Assembly (NCBI RefSeq): GCF_018687715.1
Contig: NC_056762.1
Location: 35,638,864-35,702,863 of the forward strand
Origin: Carya illinoinensis
Lineage: Eukaryota > Streptophyta > Magnoliopsida > Fagales > Juglandaceae
Reading direction: 5' to 3'
Length of the DNA stretch: 64,000 nucleotides
Below, one piece after another: positions 1 through 12,249 of this stretch. Position 1 is the first letter of the stretch. Every line of letters begins with the position of its first letter. The position numbers and the translations under genes were made by a program. The notes beneath the pieces were generated by a model. That model did no database searches. It saw nothing but the letters and a program-made list of their open reading frames with translations, and was not told where the DNA came from.

Positions 1-240
1 TAGAATCAGTATATTGTTAGACTTATTTTACTGGATTTGATTTTTTGTTTCGTGTGATCCAAAATGTGGCAAGGGTTTTTTTTTTTTTTCCTTTTTTGTG
101 CTAATTATTGAAGATCACGCAAAACTCTCTAGTCTCGTCTAACATAAATCAGGTTTTGGACTTGACGTCTGATTATATCTCTCTCCATACAGGCTCTGAA
201 TTGAAAATTCTCACTATTTTTGGACTTCGCTCATGTTGGA

Positions 241-3200
241 ATGGCTTCCAAAGATACAGTGATACAGACCTGCCCACCTTTTATGAAACCTACATCAAAT
301 GGCATATTTCAGGGAGATGATCCTCTTAATTTTGCACTGCCTCTTGCCATACTACAAATATGTCTGGTGCTAGTAGTTACAAGGGGTCTCGCGTTCCTGC
401 TGAGGCCGCTAAGACAGCCACGAGTAATTGCTGAGATTGTTGTAAGTTCACTTCTTATTTCTATGCTAGGTTGAAAATTTAATTAAATTTCACTTTATTT
501 TGCCTAGTATGATAATGCTATGCATACATATCGATGGGGATTAATTGATTGCCTACCTGAGAACCATTATCATTCCTAGGAACAGCTTGTTTGACGATAG
601 TTTAAATTTCACTTTCTTTTGCCTACCATGATAGTGTCTATGCATAACGCATCACTCTACCATATCCCCATCTCCACCCTCCGGGAACATCTAAGGTCTA
701 AAATTTTCCAATTTTCTGGTGTAAAACTTGTAGTTCTCTTACAATATGCTGCAAATTTCTTGGTTATGAAATTGGAAGCTAATATTGGAACACTTAATGA
801 AAAGTGAAAGATGTATTTTTTATTTTCGATTTAAAGAATCAATTGGTTCAGGACATCTGCATGTGTGTATATATACAAACTTATATATATGGATACGTAT
901 GTAAGTAAATGTATATCCACTTAGGAAGAAAAAGTATGAGCACATCCACTATTTTCTTTGTTTAACACTTTGATTTTTAGTTCAAATGTAACACCCCAAT
1001 CTCACATGGCAATGTGAATAACTTATATAGATTGGGTAAGTTATAAAAATAGTCATGGGTGCTAATTCCTACATTGGCTACTTGCCAGGTGAAACTTTAT
1101 AAATGATTGTAGGGAAGCTTCAATTTGACCAGTCTTTTTTGGGGCTGTCAGCATTTTTTATTGGTCGTTACATCAAGTCCTTTGTGATCTTGAGGTTTAC
1201 TTTGCAGGCATGGGAATGCTGGTTACATTTGAAAATGTCAAAAAAGTGACTAATAAAATATGAAAGAGAATTTAAGATTTCCACTTTGGCACAATCACCA
1301 GATGGTATAAATTTTTATGGAGCTCTGAGATTCTTGAGTTTCACCAAAGTTCCATTTTTCACACTAGCAAAATCACTAATCCAAATAGAAATAGATACCA
1401 TTGGTCCCCTTTTTTAATAACACTGATGAGTTTTCCTTATGTTTTTATTTGGCAGGGAGGAATAATACTTGGGCCGTCAGCCCTAGGACGAAACAAAAGC
1501 TACATGCATGCAATATTTCCACCCAAGAGTCTCACGGTGTTAGATACTCTAGCAAACCTTGGTCTTATATTCTTTCTATTCCTAGCGGGCCTTGAGCTAG
1601 ATCCTAAATCTCTTCGTAGGACTGGAAATAAAGCACTTGGCATTGCTATTGCAGGAATCAGCCTTCCTTTTGCACTAGGAATTGGTTCCTCATTTGTCCT
1701 TCAAGAAACAATATCTAAAGGTGTAAATGGAACTTCATTTCTTGTCTTCATGGGTGTGGCACTCTCCATAACTGCCTTCCCTGTCTTAGCTCGTATTCTG
1801 GCTGAGCTGAAACTTTTAACCACTGATGTTGGCAGAATGGCTATGTCAGCAGCGGCAGTTAATGATGTGGCTGCCTGGATTCTACTAGCTCTTGCCATTG
1901 CCCTCTCGGGCACTGACAAATCTCCCCTTGTCTCAGTTTGGGTCTTCTTATGTGGCTGTGGTTTTGTTGTTTGTGCTATTCTCATTGCCCCTCCAATCTT
2001 CAAATGGATGGCCCGGAGATGCCATGAAGGTGAGCCAGTAGAAGAGATATATATTTGTGCTACATTAGCTGCTGTTCTGGCTGCTGGATTTATTACTGAC
2101 GCTATTGGAATTCATGCCATGTTTGGTGCTTTTGTGGTTGGAGTTCTTGTTCCGAAAGATGGGCCATTTGCAGGCGCTCTTGTTGAAAAACTTGAGGATC
2201 TTGTATCTGGTCTCTTCCTGCCATTGTACTTTGTTTCTAGCGGATTGAAGACTAATATAGCCACAATTCAGGGGCTCCAATCATGGGGTCTTCTAGCTTT
2301 AGTTATATTTACTGCATGTTTTGGGAAGATATTTGGCACTGTCATGGTGTCCCTTCTTTGCAAAGTGCCCCTCCGTGAGGCTCTCGCATTGGGGTTCCTG
2401 ATGAACAGCAAAGGCTTGGTTGAACTTATTGTTCTGAATATTGGTAAAGATAGAAAGGTAATCTTAGCATCCTTTCTGTTAATCTTGAAGATCGAAGTCT
2501 TAACTATATAATAATGGTTCTACTATTTGCCTTGTGCAGGTATTGAATGACCAGACTTTTGCCATTATGGTTCTAATGGCCTTGTTTACCACCTTCATCA
2601 CCACCCCTCTTGTCATTGCAGTGTACGAGCCAGCAAAAAGGGCAAGAAAAGCTGATTACAAGAATAGAACAATTGAAAGGAAGCATCCAAATACGGAACT
2701 AAGGACGTTGGCCTGTTACCACAGTGCAAGAAACATTCCATCAATGCTAAACCTTCTTGAGGCCTCAAGAGGTTCTGAAAAGCGCAATGGGCTTTGTGTG
2801 TATGCAATGCACCTCATGGAGCTCTCTGAGAGGTCCTCGGCTATATTAATGGTAAACAAGGCTAGAAAAAATGGGTTGCCCTTCTGGAATAATGCCCAGA
2901 AATCAAGTTCAGACCATGTTGTTGTGGCATTTGAGGCTTACAGGCAACTGAGTCACGTGTCCATCAGGCCAATGAGGGCGATCTCATCAATGGGTAACAT
3001 GCACGAGGACATATGTACGACTGCCGAGAGGAAGGGAGCTGCAATTATAATTCTTCCATTCCATAAGCACCACCGTGTAGATGGCTCGCTAGAAACTACC
3101 CGAAATGACTTCCGCTGGGTTAACCGTAAGGTTCTTGAGCATGCACAATGCTCAGTAGGTATTTTAGTTGATCGTGGGCTTGGTGGAGCCACCCATGTAG

Positions 3201-3754
3201 CGGCAAGTTATGTTTCTTGTTTCATCACGGTCCTCTATTTTGGGGGCTGTGATGACCGTGAAGCCCTTGCTTATGGGGCTAGAATGGCTGAGCACCCTGG
3301 TATAAAACTAATGGTCATTCGTTTCATAGTGGAACCTGAAAGCCTAGGGGAGATTGTCACTGTAAATATTGATGACGATTCTAGCAATAAATTGGGGTCA
3401 GCAGATGAGGAGTTCCTTGCTGAATTCAAGCAGAAAATTGTCAAGGATAACACCATCATATATGAAGAGAAACTAGTCAGAAATGCTGCAGATACAATTG
3501 CTGTGCTTCGCGAGCTAAACCGCTGCAATCTCTTTTTGGTAGGTCGAACGCCTGAAGGTAATGTAGCCTTAGATTTAAGCAGGAGGAGGAGCGAGTGCCC
3601 AGAACTGGGGCCTGTAGGAAGTTTGTTGACTTCGCCTGACTTCTCAACAACAGCATCGATTCTGGTTGTCCAACAATACAACAGTGGGGCATCTCCAAAT
3701 TTTGCCCTGCAGATGGAGGAAGATTCACCTGACAAAGACTCGGAATCTAGTTAG
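241..3754 (+). CDS. CHX18: CHX18-type cation/H+ antiporter, 3 exons
   Basis: Exons 241..441, 1456..2457 and 2540..3754 join in frame to 805 codons plus TAG, the usual CHX length of about 800. Introns of 1014 and 82 bp begin GTAAGT and GTAATC and end in CAG. I chose ATG 241 because it begins MASKDTVIQ just before the conserved start of the family; an AG at about 190-192 suggests a leader intron upstream. Residues about 35-430 form the hydrophobic Na+/H+ exchanger (CPA2) domain, with [15 protein letters not shown] early and an Asn-Asp pair near residues 203-204 ([10 protein letters not shown]), expected in ion translocation. Residues about 450-800 are the hydrophilic regulatory tail, including [15 protein letters not shown], [17 protein letters not shown] and [10 protein letters not shown] segments. 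The family acts as K+(Na+)/H+ exchangers in endomembranes or plasma membrane for pH and K+ balance. Similarity to Arabidopsis CHX18 is recalled, not computed. No frame damage seen. Confidence 0.95.
987..1172. mobile_element. candidate solo LTR in CHX18 intron 1
   Basis: A 186-bp segment begins TGTAACACCCC and ends GGTCGTTACA, so TGTAAC and GTTACA form a 6-bp terminal inverted repeat with the LTR-type TG..CA ends. The flanks read TCAAA (982-986) and TCAAG (1173-1177), a 4/5 match that would be a slightly decayed 5-bp target duplication. There is no internal coding region, so a solo LTR or a TRIM-type LTR is the simplest reading. Confidence 0.55.
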
Positions 3755-3983
3755 TTGAGTTTCATAATCATGTAGTTGATTAGTTTGTTATTTTCTTAGG
3801 TTATAATCCCAGATTTTAGATAAACCATTTCTTCTATAAACATTACTAACCCATCATGTGCCTTGTTATATATTCAAAGAGTAATATCTTTCTTTATTCA
3901 TTTCAAACGAATTATTGATTGAACTTATTATTTTTTTAACTTATAAAAAAATTTAAATTCATCTTTACCTATTTCATACATTA

Positions 3984-4019
<36 letters not shown>

Positions 4020-4440
4020 CAATCTATTTACATTCAAATGCATTTTAATAAGACATACAAAATATTACTATTTACAATCAACTCATCATTTGTGATCATT
4101 TCAACTTCAAAACATGTTCACATCAAAATGCAGTAAATCTTATTGACCCCACTCACTCTTAGTGATGTGACACATTTTAAGTAGATGATAGAATAAATCA
4201 TTGAAAATGTGCCACAATAAATGTGACTGTGGTTGATAAAATCTAAGACGAAGAGTATCATTTCTCTTAAAGAATAATTATAATTAGTGCTCTTGATACA
4301 TATGAAAATTATTAATTATTATTGCATGGGATGACATAGCTAAATAGAAGTTTTACTTCGGAAACTATATATAAAGGTTATAGATTTATCCAATTTACTT
4401 GTACTTTTGTATATAATTTGTAATCTGTCATACATGTAGG
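3755..4440. other. intergenic, 3' flank of CHX18 with SSR and MITE-like DNA
   Basis: This stretch holds the 3' UTR and flank of the CHX18 gene and then AT-rich DNA. A compound (AC)n(AT)n microsatellite lies at about 3983-4019. The segment at about 3940-4110 (ctatttacattcaaa, then acaaaatattactatttaca) resembles the segment at about 5.55-5.71 x 10^4 (55600-55710), so it is probably a MITE relic. No gene seen. Confidence 0.5.
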
Positions 4441-4999
4441 GAGGGATCTATGCAGATTCCATCATTGTTTTAAGGCCTGAACACGTGAGAGAATGATTGA
4501 ATCTGAAGGGCCATTCAATAAGGAGAGTATGCAAGGGGTCGATAAAAAGTGATTACTTAATCATTTTTAACCGGAACGTGATCGGAGATCATATGGGTGC
4601 TACAGTCTTTTACCAATCAAGAATGATCATATGGGTTGATAGTTAATACTTATAGAATAATACTATATACAAGTGGTCCAACGATGTGTAAGTCTTGTGC
4701 ATTTAAAAAAAAAAAATAGTAGTTTTTTTGTGTGAGTCTTATATTTGATCATTTTTTTTTTTCAAATATAATGCATGGAGATTGCACATTTGAGACTATA
4801 CAAGTCATTTCTCATACTCATATATTGAAATGATCTTTTTATATATCCAAATTTTGCTGACTCCTTAATGAAAATTCACTTGTCATGCTATGACTAATCA
4901 CAAACAAATGTATCCATATATGTGGTGATCAACTTCAAGCATATTCGGATGGAACCCTTATAAAACTTGCATTTAAGTTGTTGAGAAATAAATCTCACA

Positions 5000-5540
5000 T
5001 TACCTATAGACAAATTCTTGGGCATGACAAGAGTAATGCCTAGGTGTGCTGGTTTAGAGATACAAGAAATTCATGAAAAGACATGCCGTGGAAATCAATT
5101 ACAACAGGCCGTGAAAACTCCCTTCTTAGAAAGGTACCAATAAATCTTGTCTTCGCCTTCTCCCGACACATGAATGGAGTACACCTAGTCAAAGAACACC
5201 GAAAATTCATCCATTTCCCAGTCTTGTACATCTCTAAGGAAAGTAATGTTCCATAGGGGAAAGTCATTGGAGATGATAACTAAATCCGCTATTGATGCTT
5301 CTTTCCTTCTTGCTAAGTCATAGACATGAGGAAAAACTTCCTTGATTGCCCGATCACCACACCATAAATCATGTCAAAATTTTACCTTCACTCCATTTCC
5401 AGCTTTGAAACAAGTATGAGCTGCATGTGTCCCAATCTCTTCTAATATGTTTCCAAAGCCCAACTCCTTGAGACCCACTTACCTCATTGGAACACCAACC
5501 TCCAATGAATTTCTTCACAAGTTCTTGTTTTGTTTTGTTA
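5000..5540 (-). mobile_element. degenerate retroelement fragment
   Basis: The minus strand of 5040-5267 keeps a 75-codon open stretch that I do not recognise, ending in a MSFHEFLVSL-like segment. Shorter diverged relatives occur at 9421-9960 and 23750-23895, all carrying acaagaaa(t/c)tcatgaaa-like sequence. The last lies directly beside a LINE 3' end. I infer pieces of a LINE-associated repeat; there are many stops and no intact gene. Confidence 0.4.
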
Positions 5541-5744
5541 CGCTGTTTGTAGCTTATGTACTATTTTTTAAAACCTATTGATTCCATATTAATCATTGAT
5601 CACAACAGATAAAAAAGAACAATGATATTTACAAGATCCCCGATGATTCTTGGGAGGGAGGCATCTTCTCCGTTTTGCAATCCTTATGTAGATTGCAATT
5701 AGATCTCTCTCTTACACAACCATTTTTACCCAATAAGATAGTTC

Positions 5745-7280
5745 TTTTTTTAAATTTATTTTTTTTATAAATAGGATGGAACTCCAATTTTATTAAATGC
5801 TCTCACTTATAGTAGAGGAAAACTGTGATTACAGGTAGATACCTAGGGTTACAGATAATTCTAAAATCCAAAACTAGGTATCAAAATAGAATGCAATAAC
5901 AATTAAAAGAAAACACTAACCGTAATAAACAGAACACATATCAAAACAAAAACACAAAAGTGCATGCTTAACAAAAAACCTGCAATCAAAACAAAGAAAT
6001 AACAAAACATGCTTAACATTGATAGTGTGTTATCGATGTCATATAACTTGTAAACCTGCTTGATCCATACGAATAGCTCACTTAATGCTTTTGGAATGTT
6101 GTCTCTATTATTGAATAATAGCTTTGTACCTCTAGTATCCAATTTAGCTCATTTGTCTGTAACGTGGTTCGTTTTCCTAAAGAAATGATAAATATGTATC
6201 ACCATTGAACGAGCTATCTCTCTGGCCTCTTTCCAGTATCTCCGACTATGCCAATGAACTTTCCCACCTTTCTCAACATGTTTAACATTGACACCATGTT
6301 ATCGATGTCGTATAACTTATAAACCTGCTTGATCCCCTAATGGCTTTTGAAATGTTGTCTCTAATATTGAATAACAGCTTTGTACCTCTAGTACCCAATT
6401 TAGTTAATCTGTCTGCAACGTGATTCGTTTTCCTAAAGGAATGATAAAGATGTACACTATTGAACGAGCTGTCTCTCTAGCCTCTTTCTAGTATTTCTGA
6501 CTATGCCAAGGAACTTGCCCACCTTTCTCCCACCAATTAACCACTAGCTTAGAATCTGTTTCAACTTCTACGTGTTTAATATTCATTTTCACATGTAAAC
6601 TAAGACTATCAACTAGGGCTCTTATCTATGCAAAATTGTTAGAATTAATACCATAGAATCGGATAAAGGCGAAAATCATATGACCATTCTCATATCGAAG
6701 GATCCATTTACCTCCACTTCGACCAAGATTACCAAGGCTACTGCCATCAATGTTAAGTTTAGCAAATTCTTGAGTTGAGCGCATCCATTTCAATATCTGC
6801 ATAGACTTTGTTTGGACTGGCATATTCTTTAGACCAAGTTACTGTAAAGTCACTCCATCTGAGCATTTAGTGAAGGGCTTATTCATTTTAGTATTCATTA
6901 GTTAAGCTAAAATTTTCTTGATCTTGTAGCACACTTGCTCTCTAGTTTTACTAGCCCACTCCATTCTAGCTTTACATCTATAAAACCACAAGGACTAGCT
7001 TATTAATAAAGGGAGAATGCTAATCATAATGTTGATTTGCAAAATCGCCCGAGCCCACATTTCCACATAAATATAGAGATTTTACTCAGAATTAATTTAT
7101 GCCAGATCCATTTAGCCCATCACACTTTTTCTTTAGGATTATGATTGTATTGCCAAACTGACGAGATTGTAAAATTGCCACTTTGCTCCACTCTCCATAT
7201 AAGAATATCATGACCTAAAGAGATATAAATGTGTTGTAACTTCAGCTCTTCACATATGGGGAAATACACGATTTTTCACC
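5745..7280 (-). mobile_element. 5'-truncated LINE (zinc-finger RVT and RNase H part)
   Basis: Read on the minus strand, 7280 down to 5745 encodes, with several stops and shifts, the C-terminal part of a plant LINE polyprotein. There is a CKARMEWASK segment after the zf-RVT region, then an RNase H domain with KLNIDGSSLGNLG and VEVETDSKLVVNWW segments (about 6823-6540). The expected KxNxDGS and E/DSK signatures of plant LINE RNase H are visible. The reverse transcriptase part is missing. The element sits inside unit A of the dirigent segmental duplication and is absent from unit B, so it probably arrived after the duplication. Confidence 0.8.
6005..6531. repeat. imperfect tandem duplication, about 269-bp period
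   Basis: Copy 1 is about 6005-6273 and copy 2 about 6274-6531. Shared blocks in order are ttatcgatgtc, aacctgcttgatcc, ttgaataa(t/c)agctttgtacc, cgttttcctaaag and gactatgccaa. It lies inside the LINE remnant and repeats its RNase H 3' part and the sequence beyond it. Copy 2 lacks a few bases present in copy 1 (near 6335 and 6455). Confidence 0.85.
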
Positions 7281-7889
7281 TTTCAATTAAGAGACCAGCT
7301 TTTACGTTTTATACCCAAAATTTAGTACAAATTAATAAATTACATTACCAAATTACTAACAAAACTTGACAAATACGTACGATTTAAAACAAAAAGAAAA
7401 AACTAAATTTAATCTTGGATGGACTCTTTTGGTGTTTCTCATAACAATCGGCTTTTAGAGACGACCAATGCGCCAAACAATGCATGAACCGTTCAATCTC
7501 TTGTCTCCACCATGAACACAAAGCAATAGACATTAATAAAATAGTACCCACTTTAAGCTTATTATTTTGTTTCTGATCAAGTCTTGTCCCAGCTTGGTAT
7601 AATTTTGTTTGTCTTCTTACTGAAATAATTTTAAGCTTAATTATTTGTTTAGAAAAAAATAAAATAAAATGAAGGACTTCAACGGATAGGAGAACATGCC
7701 ATAAAATGATGAACGGGTACTTCATATTCTTTTATATTTATTTAGGCGATGATCAGTTAATTGGGGGATTAACCTTAAGCAACTTCGTTTTTTTTATTTG
7801 CTTAATTACCTGATAGGAATCTCACGTTTTTCTAGAATTCTAGGTGACTTTTTAAAATAACATTCATAGTGCGTACATAAATTTAAGTC

Positions 7890-8100
7890 ATTTTATATAA
7901 TTTAGATGAAATAAAATGAGATATTTTAAATAAAATATTATTAGAATATAATTTTTTTAATATTAGTTTTATTTTAAAAGTTGAAAAAAAATTAAATTAT
8001 TTATTATATTTTATTAAAAAATTTAAAAAAATTATAATAATTATATTAAATAAAAAGATATGAAATATTTTAAGTTTAGATAACCAAACCAACCCTTATA
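7890..8100. mobile_element. MITE, GAGATG family
   Basis: This copy carries gatgaaataaaatgagata near its left end, a core of attaaattatttattatattttat type, and ends with gtttagataaccaaacc. The core and ends recur at 27100-27300, 27450-27665, 30205-30395, 47750-47935, 53925-54120, 54430-54640 and 54640-54860, so it is a dispersed non-autonomous DNA element. Confidence 0.65.
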
Positions 8101-8261
8101 ACATTGTTCGAATTATTTCGTGTCAACAATATTAATTATAAACATGTCCATCTACATTTGTTGGATTCTCTAAAAATTAATTTTTAAATCTATCACACCC
8201 ACCCAAGATTTGTACGGTTATGCTATAATAAGTTCCCCAGCTTGATGATCTGGCAGGTGTG

Positions 8262-8460
8262 GAATGAGACCAAAAAAAAAAAAAAATTGAGTTTTATTAT
8301 ATATAAATAAAATTATGTTCTAATTTATAATATTAATATTAATTTTTTTATATTTAAAATTTAAATTAGTATTATTTTCAATAAAATATACTTTTTGACC
8401 AATCACATTTAATTAGTGTATATATTAATACACAATTATGCTTGTAACTAAATTTTTCTA
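8262..8460. mobile_element. MITE, second family (two copies in window)
   Basis: An A-run followed by ttgagttttattatatataa, an internal gaccaatcaca block and a gcttgtaactaaatttttct end. The same order of blocks occurs at about 27760-27950 (gagttttgttacatataa, aaccaatcata, cttacaactagacttttt). The two ends of each copy are roughly complementary, consistent with a foldback MITE. Confidence 0.5.
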
Positions 8461-9420
8461 AAAAACTTTATTTTATCTTATTTGATCTCAACTCATCTTA
8501 TTTTTAAATATAATTTAAATACAAGATTTTTAAATTAATTATTAAAACTTTTTCAAACTTTCAAATAAAAAATAATTCTAACTTTCTCAAATCTCTAAAC
8601 AAAAACTATATTGTAAAACTATATTGTTACAAAATGTTAATTTTATAATATTTTTTTATTTAACTTTTTCTTTCTTAATTATTTCTCAAAACTTAGAAAT
8701 TACTCAATTCAAACTATCTCACTACTACTCACAAATTATCTTACTACTATTTATAAAATTATCATCATCTCACTCTCTAAATATACCCTTAATTAGCCTA
8801 GTATGTATTAGTTTCTAGTTAGAAAAATTTTATTTATCATCTTCTATATATATCGGTCACACATAAATGATAAACATATAATTTGTTATTTTTATTTTTT
8901 TTATTTAAACATACAAATATTAATTTGTAAATATATATGTTTAAAAATATAAAAATATAAAATTAAATATTAATAAGAAAACTAATTGGAAGATCTTAAT
9001 GATCTTGTAAGAAAAATAACAGACTAATCCGTTAAAAAACAAAAGAAATGATGAAATATTGTAGTACTTCGGAATATTTTTACGAGTTATCGTGCTGGGT
9101 TGGTGCCATATCGATCGATCTAATTCGTCGAGGAGGATGGGGAAATTATAAACAAAAGGCTTTTGGAATTGACTTCATGTTGGACTTTGGTGGACCTACC
9201 ATAAACGACAAACAATATATGTTGCTTTTCGTTTGGACGATTCAAGTGAATACCTACTACCATTAATCCTCCAACCATAGGAAATGGAGAATTTAAAATA
9301 AAGAATGAGTTGCCTATTTCATGAATAGGCTGGATTTTCTCCAAAAATAAAAAATAAAATAAAATAAATGAATAGGCTGGATATTGCAACAAAGTATGTT
9401 AATTTCTTAATTTTCATTAT

Positions 9421-9960
9421 AACCTTTTTTTTTTATAAGTAAGACAATAATATTTTATTAATAGAAGTAAATAGCCATAGCCTAAATATACAGGAGATAG
9501 ACAAACATGAATTACATACATGACCTAGTTACATAAAAAGGAGATATATATAAATGGATACGAGAAATTCATTGAAGCAAGCTCCATTAGTACACAAGAG
9601 GATCCCCAAAGAAATAAAGTATGGGAGAAGAAACTTCTTAACGCATCTGTAGAATGCTCATTGTTTTTAAAATTCTGACCATTCATTTCAATCCATAAGC
9701 ATCCGTCCATACATCCTCAATATGTAAATTGGTCATGCATCTTTCCCAACATGCAAATAATTAATCAACCATCATCTTGGGCAATATTACGTACCCAATT
9801 AAGCAATGTCCGTTCTATAAAAGATTTCAGCACATAACATTAATCTTGCCACCTCGTAGTTAAGTAAAAGATGATTCATCGATATTTCTCTTCTTATACA
9901 TGTAACACTATTCCATTACGGGGAGATCTCTCTTTCTAAAATTTTCCAACATCAAATTAA
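9421..9960 (-). mobile_element. degenerate retroelement relic
   Basis: The segment opens with ttttttttataagtaagaca and agcctaaatatacaggagat. A close counterpart (agcctaaatatacgggacat) occurs at about 23807-23826, beside a LINE. The minus strand keeps a short open stretch (9710-9525) but no recognisable domain. I interpret it as another LINE-associated repeat remnant. Confidence 0.45.
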
Positions 9961-10084
9961 GATGCATGCATGGTGGTTTTAATAATTTAATAAATCTAAT
10001 ATACCCTCTCTGAGTTGGGGATTATCGAGCATGTCTTGAATAAATTAACAGATCATATATTTTCTCTATCCCTATCTTGGTCTA

Positions 10085-10300
10085 CATAATAATCTATTGA
10101 TAGTTAAAAAGTAATTTTTATAAAAATTAGATATACGGTACTCATTTTTACGAACTATTTTATATATATTCTAATGATATAATTGATTGTATATTAAAAA
10201 ATAATTAATACAATCAATTATATTAATAAAATATATAAAAAATATACAAATATAATTATATATAATATTACTCTAATTTTTATAGTAATCATATATAATA
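10085..10300. mobile_element. stem-loop MITE
   Basis: A central near-palindrome pairs gatataattgattgta (about 10167-10182) with tacaatcaattatatta (about 10208-10224), and the outer parts ttttacgaactattttatat / atatataaaaaatata are also roughly complementary. A similar hairpin-forming segment is at about 48000-48130. Confidence 0.45.
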
Positions 10301-10754
10301 CTCCCACTATAAGATGCTTTGGAGCACTCGATGTCGAAAGGTCCATAGACCCATTTGGCTTATATTGTAACTCGTTCAATTGGCGTTTCCCAAATATGCT
10401 AGGGCTACAGAAAAAACCAATCAAGAAATTGTAAATTATTTTGTTTCTTTCTTTAAAATATTTTTATGTATTTTTTTAAATACAAAAAAATAAAAAACAT
10501 AATACTAAAAAATAAGTAAATACGATTCCCAAAAACAAAGATTCTAATTGGTTCAAATTAATTAATAATAAAGTACACTTTGTCGTCTACCTATCATTTT
10601 CCTTGAACTAAAGATATATAGAGGTACAAAAGGGAGAGAGTAAAACTCAAGTTCCAAGCTGCTGTTCTCCTCGATCGTTCATACATCCCCTCAGAATAAG
10701 TTCTCTTTTTCCTCCTCGATCGTTTCCATTAGCTAGCTAGGAAAGCCAAGAATA

Positions 10755-11309
10755 ATGGGGGTGATCAGATACTTCATTGTTTTTCAGTTCCTCATTTTAC
10801 TTGCTTTGTCCTCAGCCTTCCATGGCAAGAAACAGCATATTCCATGCAAGCACTTAACCTTATACTTCCATGACATCATATACAACGGCAAAAATGCTGG
10901 TAATGCCACATCCGCCATTGTTGCAGCTCCAGAAGGAGCAAACTTAACCATCTTGGCAGGCCGATTTCATTTCGGGAACATCGCAGTTTTCAACGACCCC
11001 ATTACCCTCGACAACAATCTTCACTCAGAGCCTGTTGGCAGGGCTCAGGGCCTTTACTTGTACGACACAAAGAACACTTTCACAGCTTGGCTAGGCTTCA
11101 CGTTTGTTCTTAATAGCACAGACCACCTAGGCACTATAAACTTCATTGGAGCTGACCCAATAATGGTGAAGGCTAGGGACATCTCTGTCGTGGGTGGGAC
11201 AGGAGATTTCTTCATGCATCGTGGTATTGCGACTATAATGACTGATGCATTTGAAGGAGACGTCTATTTCAGGCTCCGGGTCGACATTAAGTTCTATGAA
11301 TGTTGGTGA
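10755..11309 (+). CDS. dirigent protein (DIR22-like)
   Basis: A single-exon gene of 184 codons plus TGA, the family's usual size. Residues 1-22 form a signal peptide (MGVIRYF, then a Leu/Phe-rich core ending near SSAFHG), so the product should be secreted to the cell wall. The dirigent beta-barrel domain follows: [92 protein letters not shown], and the C-terminal [15 protein letters not shown]-glycosylation sequons occur in NATS, NLTI and NSTD. Dirigent proteins hold radical or quinone methide intermediates so that coupling is stereoselective, as in lignan formation; the actual substrate cannot be told from sequence. The start is the only ATG preceding the signal peptide. Compared with the 16.5-kb gene the protein is clearly diverged, whereas the pseudogene at 13.6 kb is a near copy. 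Confidence 0.95.
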   Translation: MGVIRYFIVFQFLILLALSSAFHGKKQHIPCKHLTLYFHDIIYNGKNAGNATSAIVAAPEGANLTILAGRFHFGNIAVFNDPITLDNNLHSEPVGRAQGLYLYDTKNTFTAWLGFTFVLNSTDHLGTINFIGADPIMVKARDISVVGGTGDFFMHRGIATIMTDAFEGDVYFRLRVDIKFYECW

Positions 11310-11494
11310 ATTGAGATCATGTTATAGAAATGATCATTTTCGTTATGGCTAGGGTTTCGTTATTACTCTAATTATCACGATCTCTAGAGATGTATTAATT
11401 TACTTCCATAATCTTGTGAATCCTTCAACAGACATGAGTACTTCTCATGGTATTTATGTCGTTTGGGAATATATATATATATATATATTAATAA

Positions 11495-11910
11495 AAAAAA
11501 GAGGTTGGGCCACATGTCCAAGAGTGATCATTCTCCAAATTTATTCATAAAAATCCTCACGTATGGCAGAGAAAAACCGTGGAACAAAACAGATGCTTGG
11601 GGGGCTACAAGAAACACCCAAAACCCAAGTGTAAAAATGATATTTTAAAATCTAAAGCCAAAACCAACAACAAAGAACCAAAAACCAATGAGAGAAATCA
11701 GCCAAAAACAAAAATCGGATCTTACCTTCTGAGAGCATACAGTCCCATTTTATCAACTTTTAATATCCCTTTTAGGTGGTGAGAAACATCATTTAAATTT
11801 GTCCAAGTTCCAGATTTTTTTTTATAAGCCAAGCGACCTAAAAAATCTGCCTCTGCATTACCTTCTCTAAAGACATGCATAAGATCTCACTGATCTGGAA
11901 ATAGTTCACA
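11495..11910 (-). mobile_element. LINE 3'-end fragment
   Basis: Matches the 3' part of the LINE at 23945-26180 (cacatgtccaagagtgat against cacatgtccatgagtgat; cttggggg.ctacaag). On the minus strand it encodes an EGNAEADFLGRLAY-like stretch, the RNase H signature corresponding to NTVADVLAKFG in the longer copy. It sits exactly between the two units of the dirigent segmental duplication. Confidence 0.7.
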
Positions 11911-12249
11911 GCTCGGGTCAGAGAGACTGAGAGGCCATTCCTGAAAGGCCATTAAATAAGAAGAGTATGCAGGGCCGGGGTCGATACAATGTTATTAATG
12001 GGTGATTTTTTAACAGGAAATTAAGTGATCATCGGATCAAGCAATAAGATCAAGAATGATCGTATGGGTACTACATGACTCTTTTATCAAAAATAGGGCA
12101 AAATTATACTGTAATACATATATATATATATATATATATAATTAAACTAGTTTTAATCTCTGTTGGACTGTTTTGGCTGGTCATGTTTCTCATAACAATC
12201 GGCTTTTAGAGACCTTCAACTGCCACGAAACATTAATGCATGAAGGATA

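Larger units (their letters stand above)
7281..10754. other. intergenic: MITEs, repeat relics and dirigent upstream region
   Basis: Apart from the separately listed MITEs and a retroelement relic, this is AT-rich DNA shared in part with 12.1-13.3 kb through the segmental duplication. The last 130 bases contain a plausible leader for the dirigent gene, with gatatatagagg at about 10612-10623 as a possible TATA region. No further gene is supportable; the open frames at 7384-7725 and 9048-9392 show no recognisable domain. Confidence 0.5.
4441..11460 (+). repeat. segmental duplication, unit A (holds intact dirigent gene)
   Basis: Blocks here recur in the same order at 11885-14260. Matching pairs include 4500-4640 with 11930-12090 (ggccattcaataaggagag against ggccattaaataagaagag), 7420-7530 with 12160-12515 (the shared string ctcataacaatcggctttta), 9245-9340 with 12985-13095 (taccattaatcctccaacca), 10325-10385 with 13135-13260 (actcgatgtcgaaaggt) and the dirigent gene with its pseudogene. 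Unit A is longer mainly because it gained LINE-related DNA at 5.0-7.3 kb and MITEs at 7.9-8.8 kb. Confidence 0.75.

Noticed and set aside
3271..3735. 154-codon antisense frame in the third CHX18 exon
   Set aside because: It is a shadow of a clearly coding exon.
5040..5267. 75-codon minus-strand frame as a real gene
   Set aside because: Diverged relatives lie next to LINE ends at 9.4 and 23.8 kb, and flanking sequence is full of stops, so it is more likely repeat debris.
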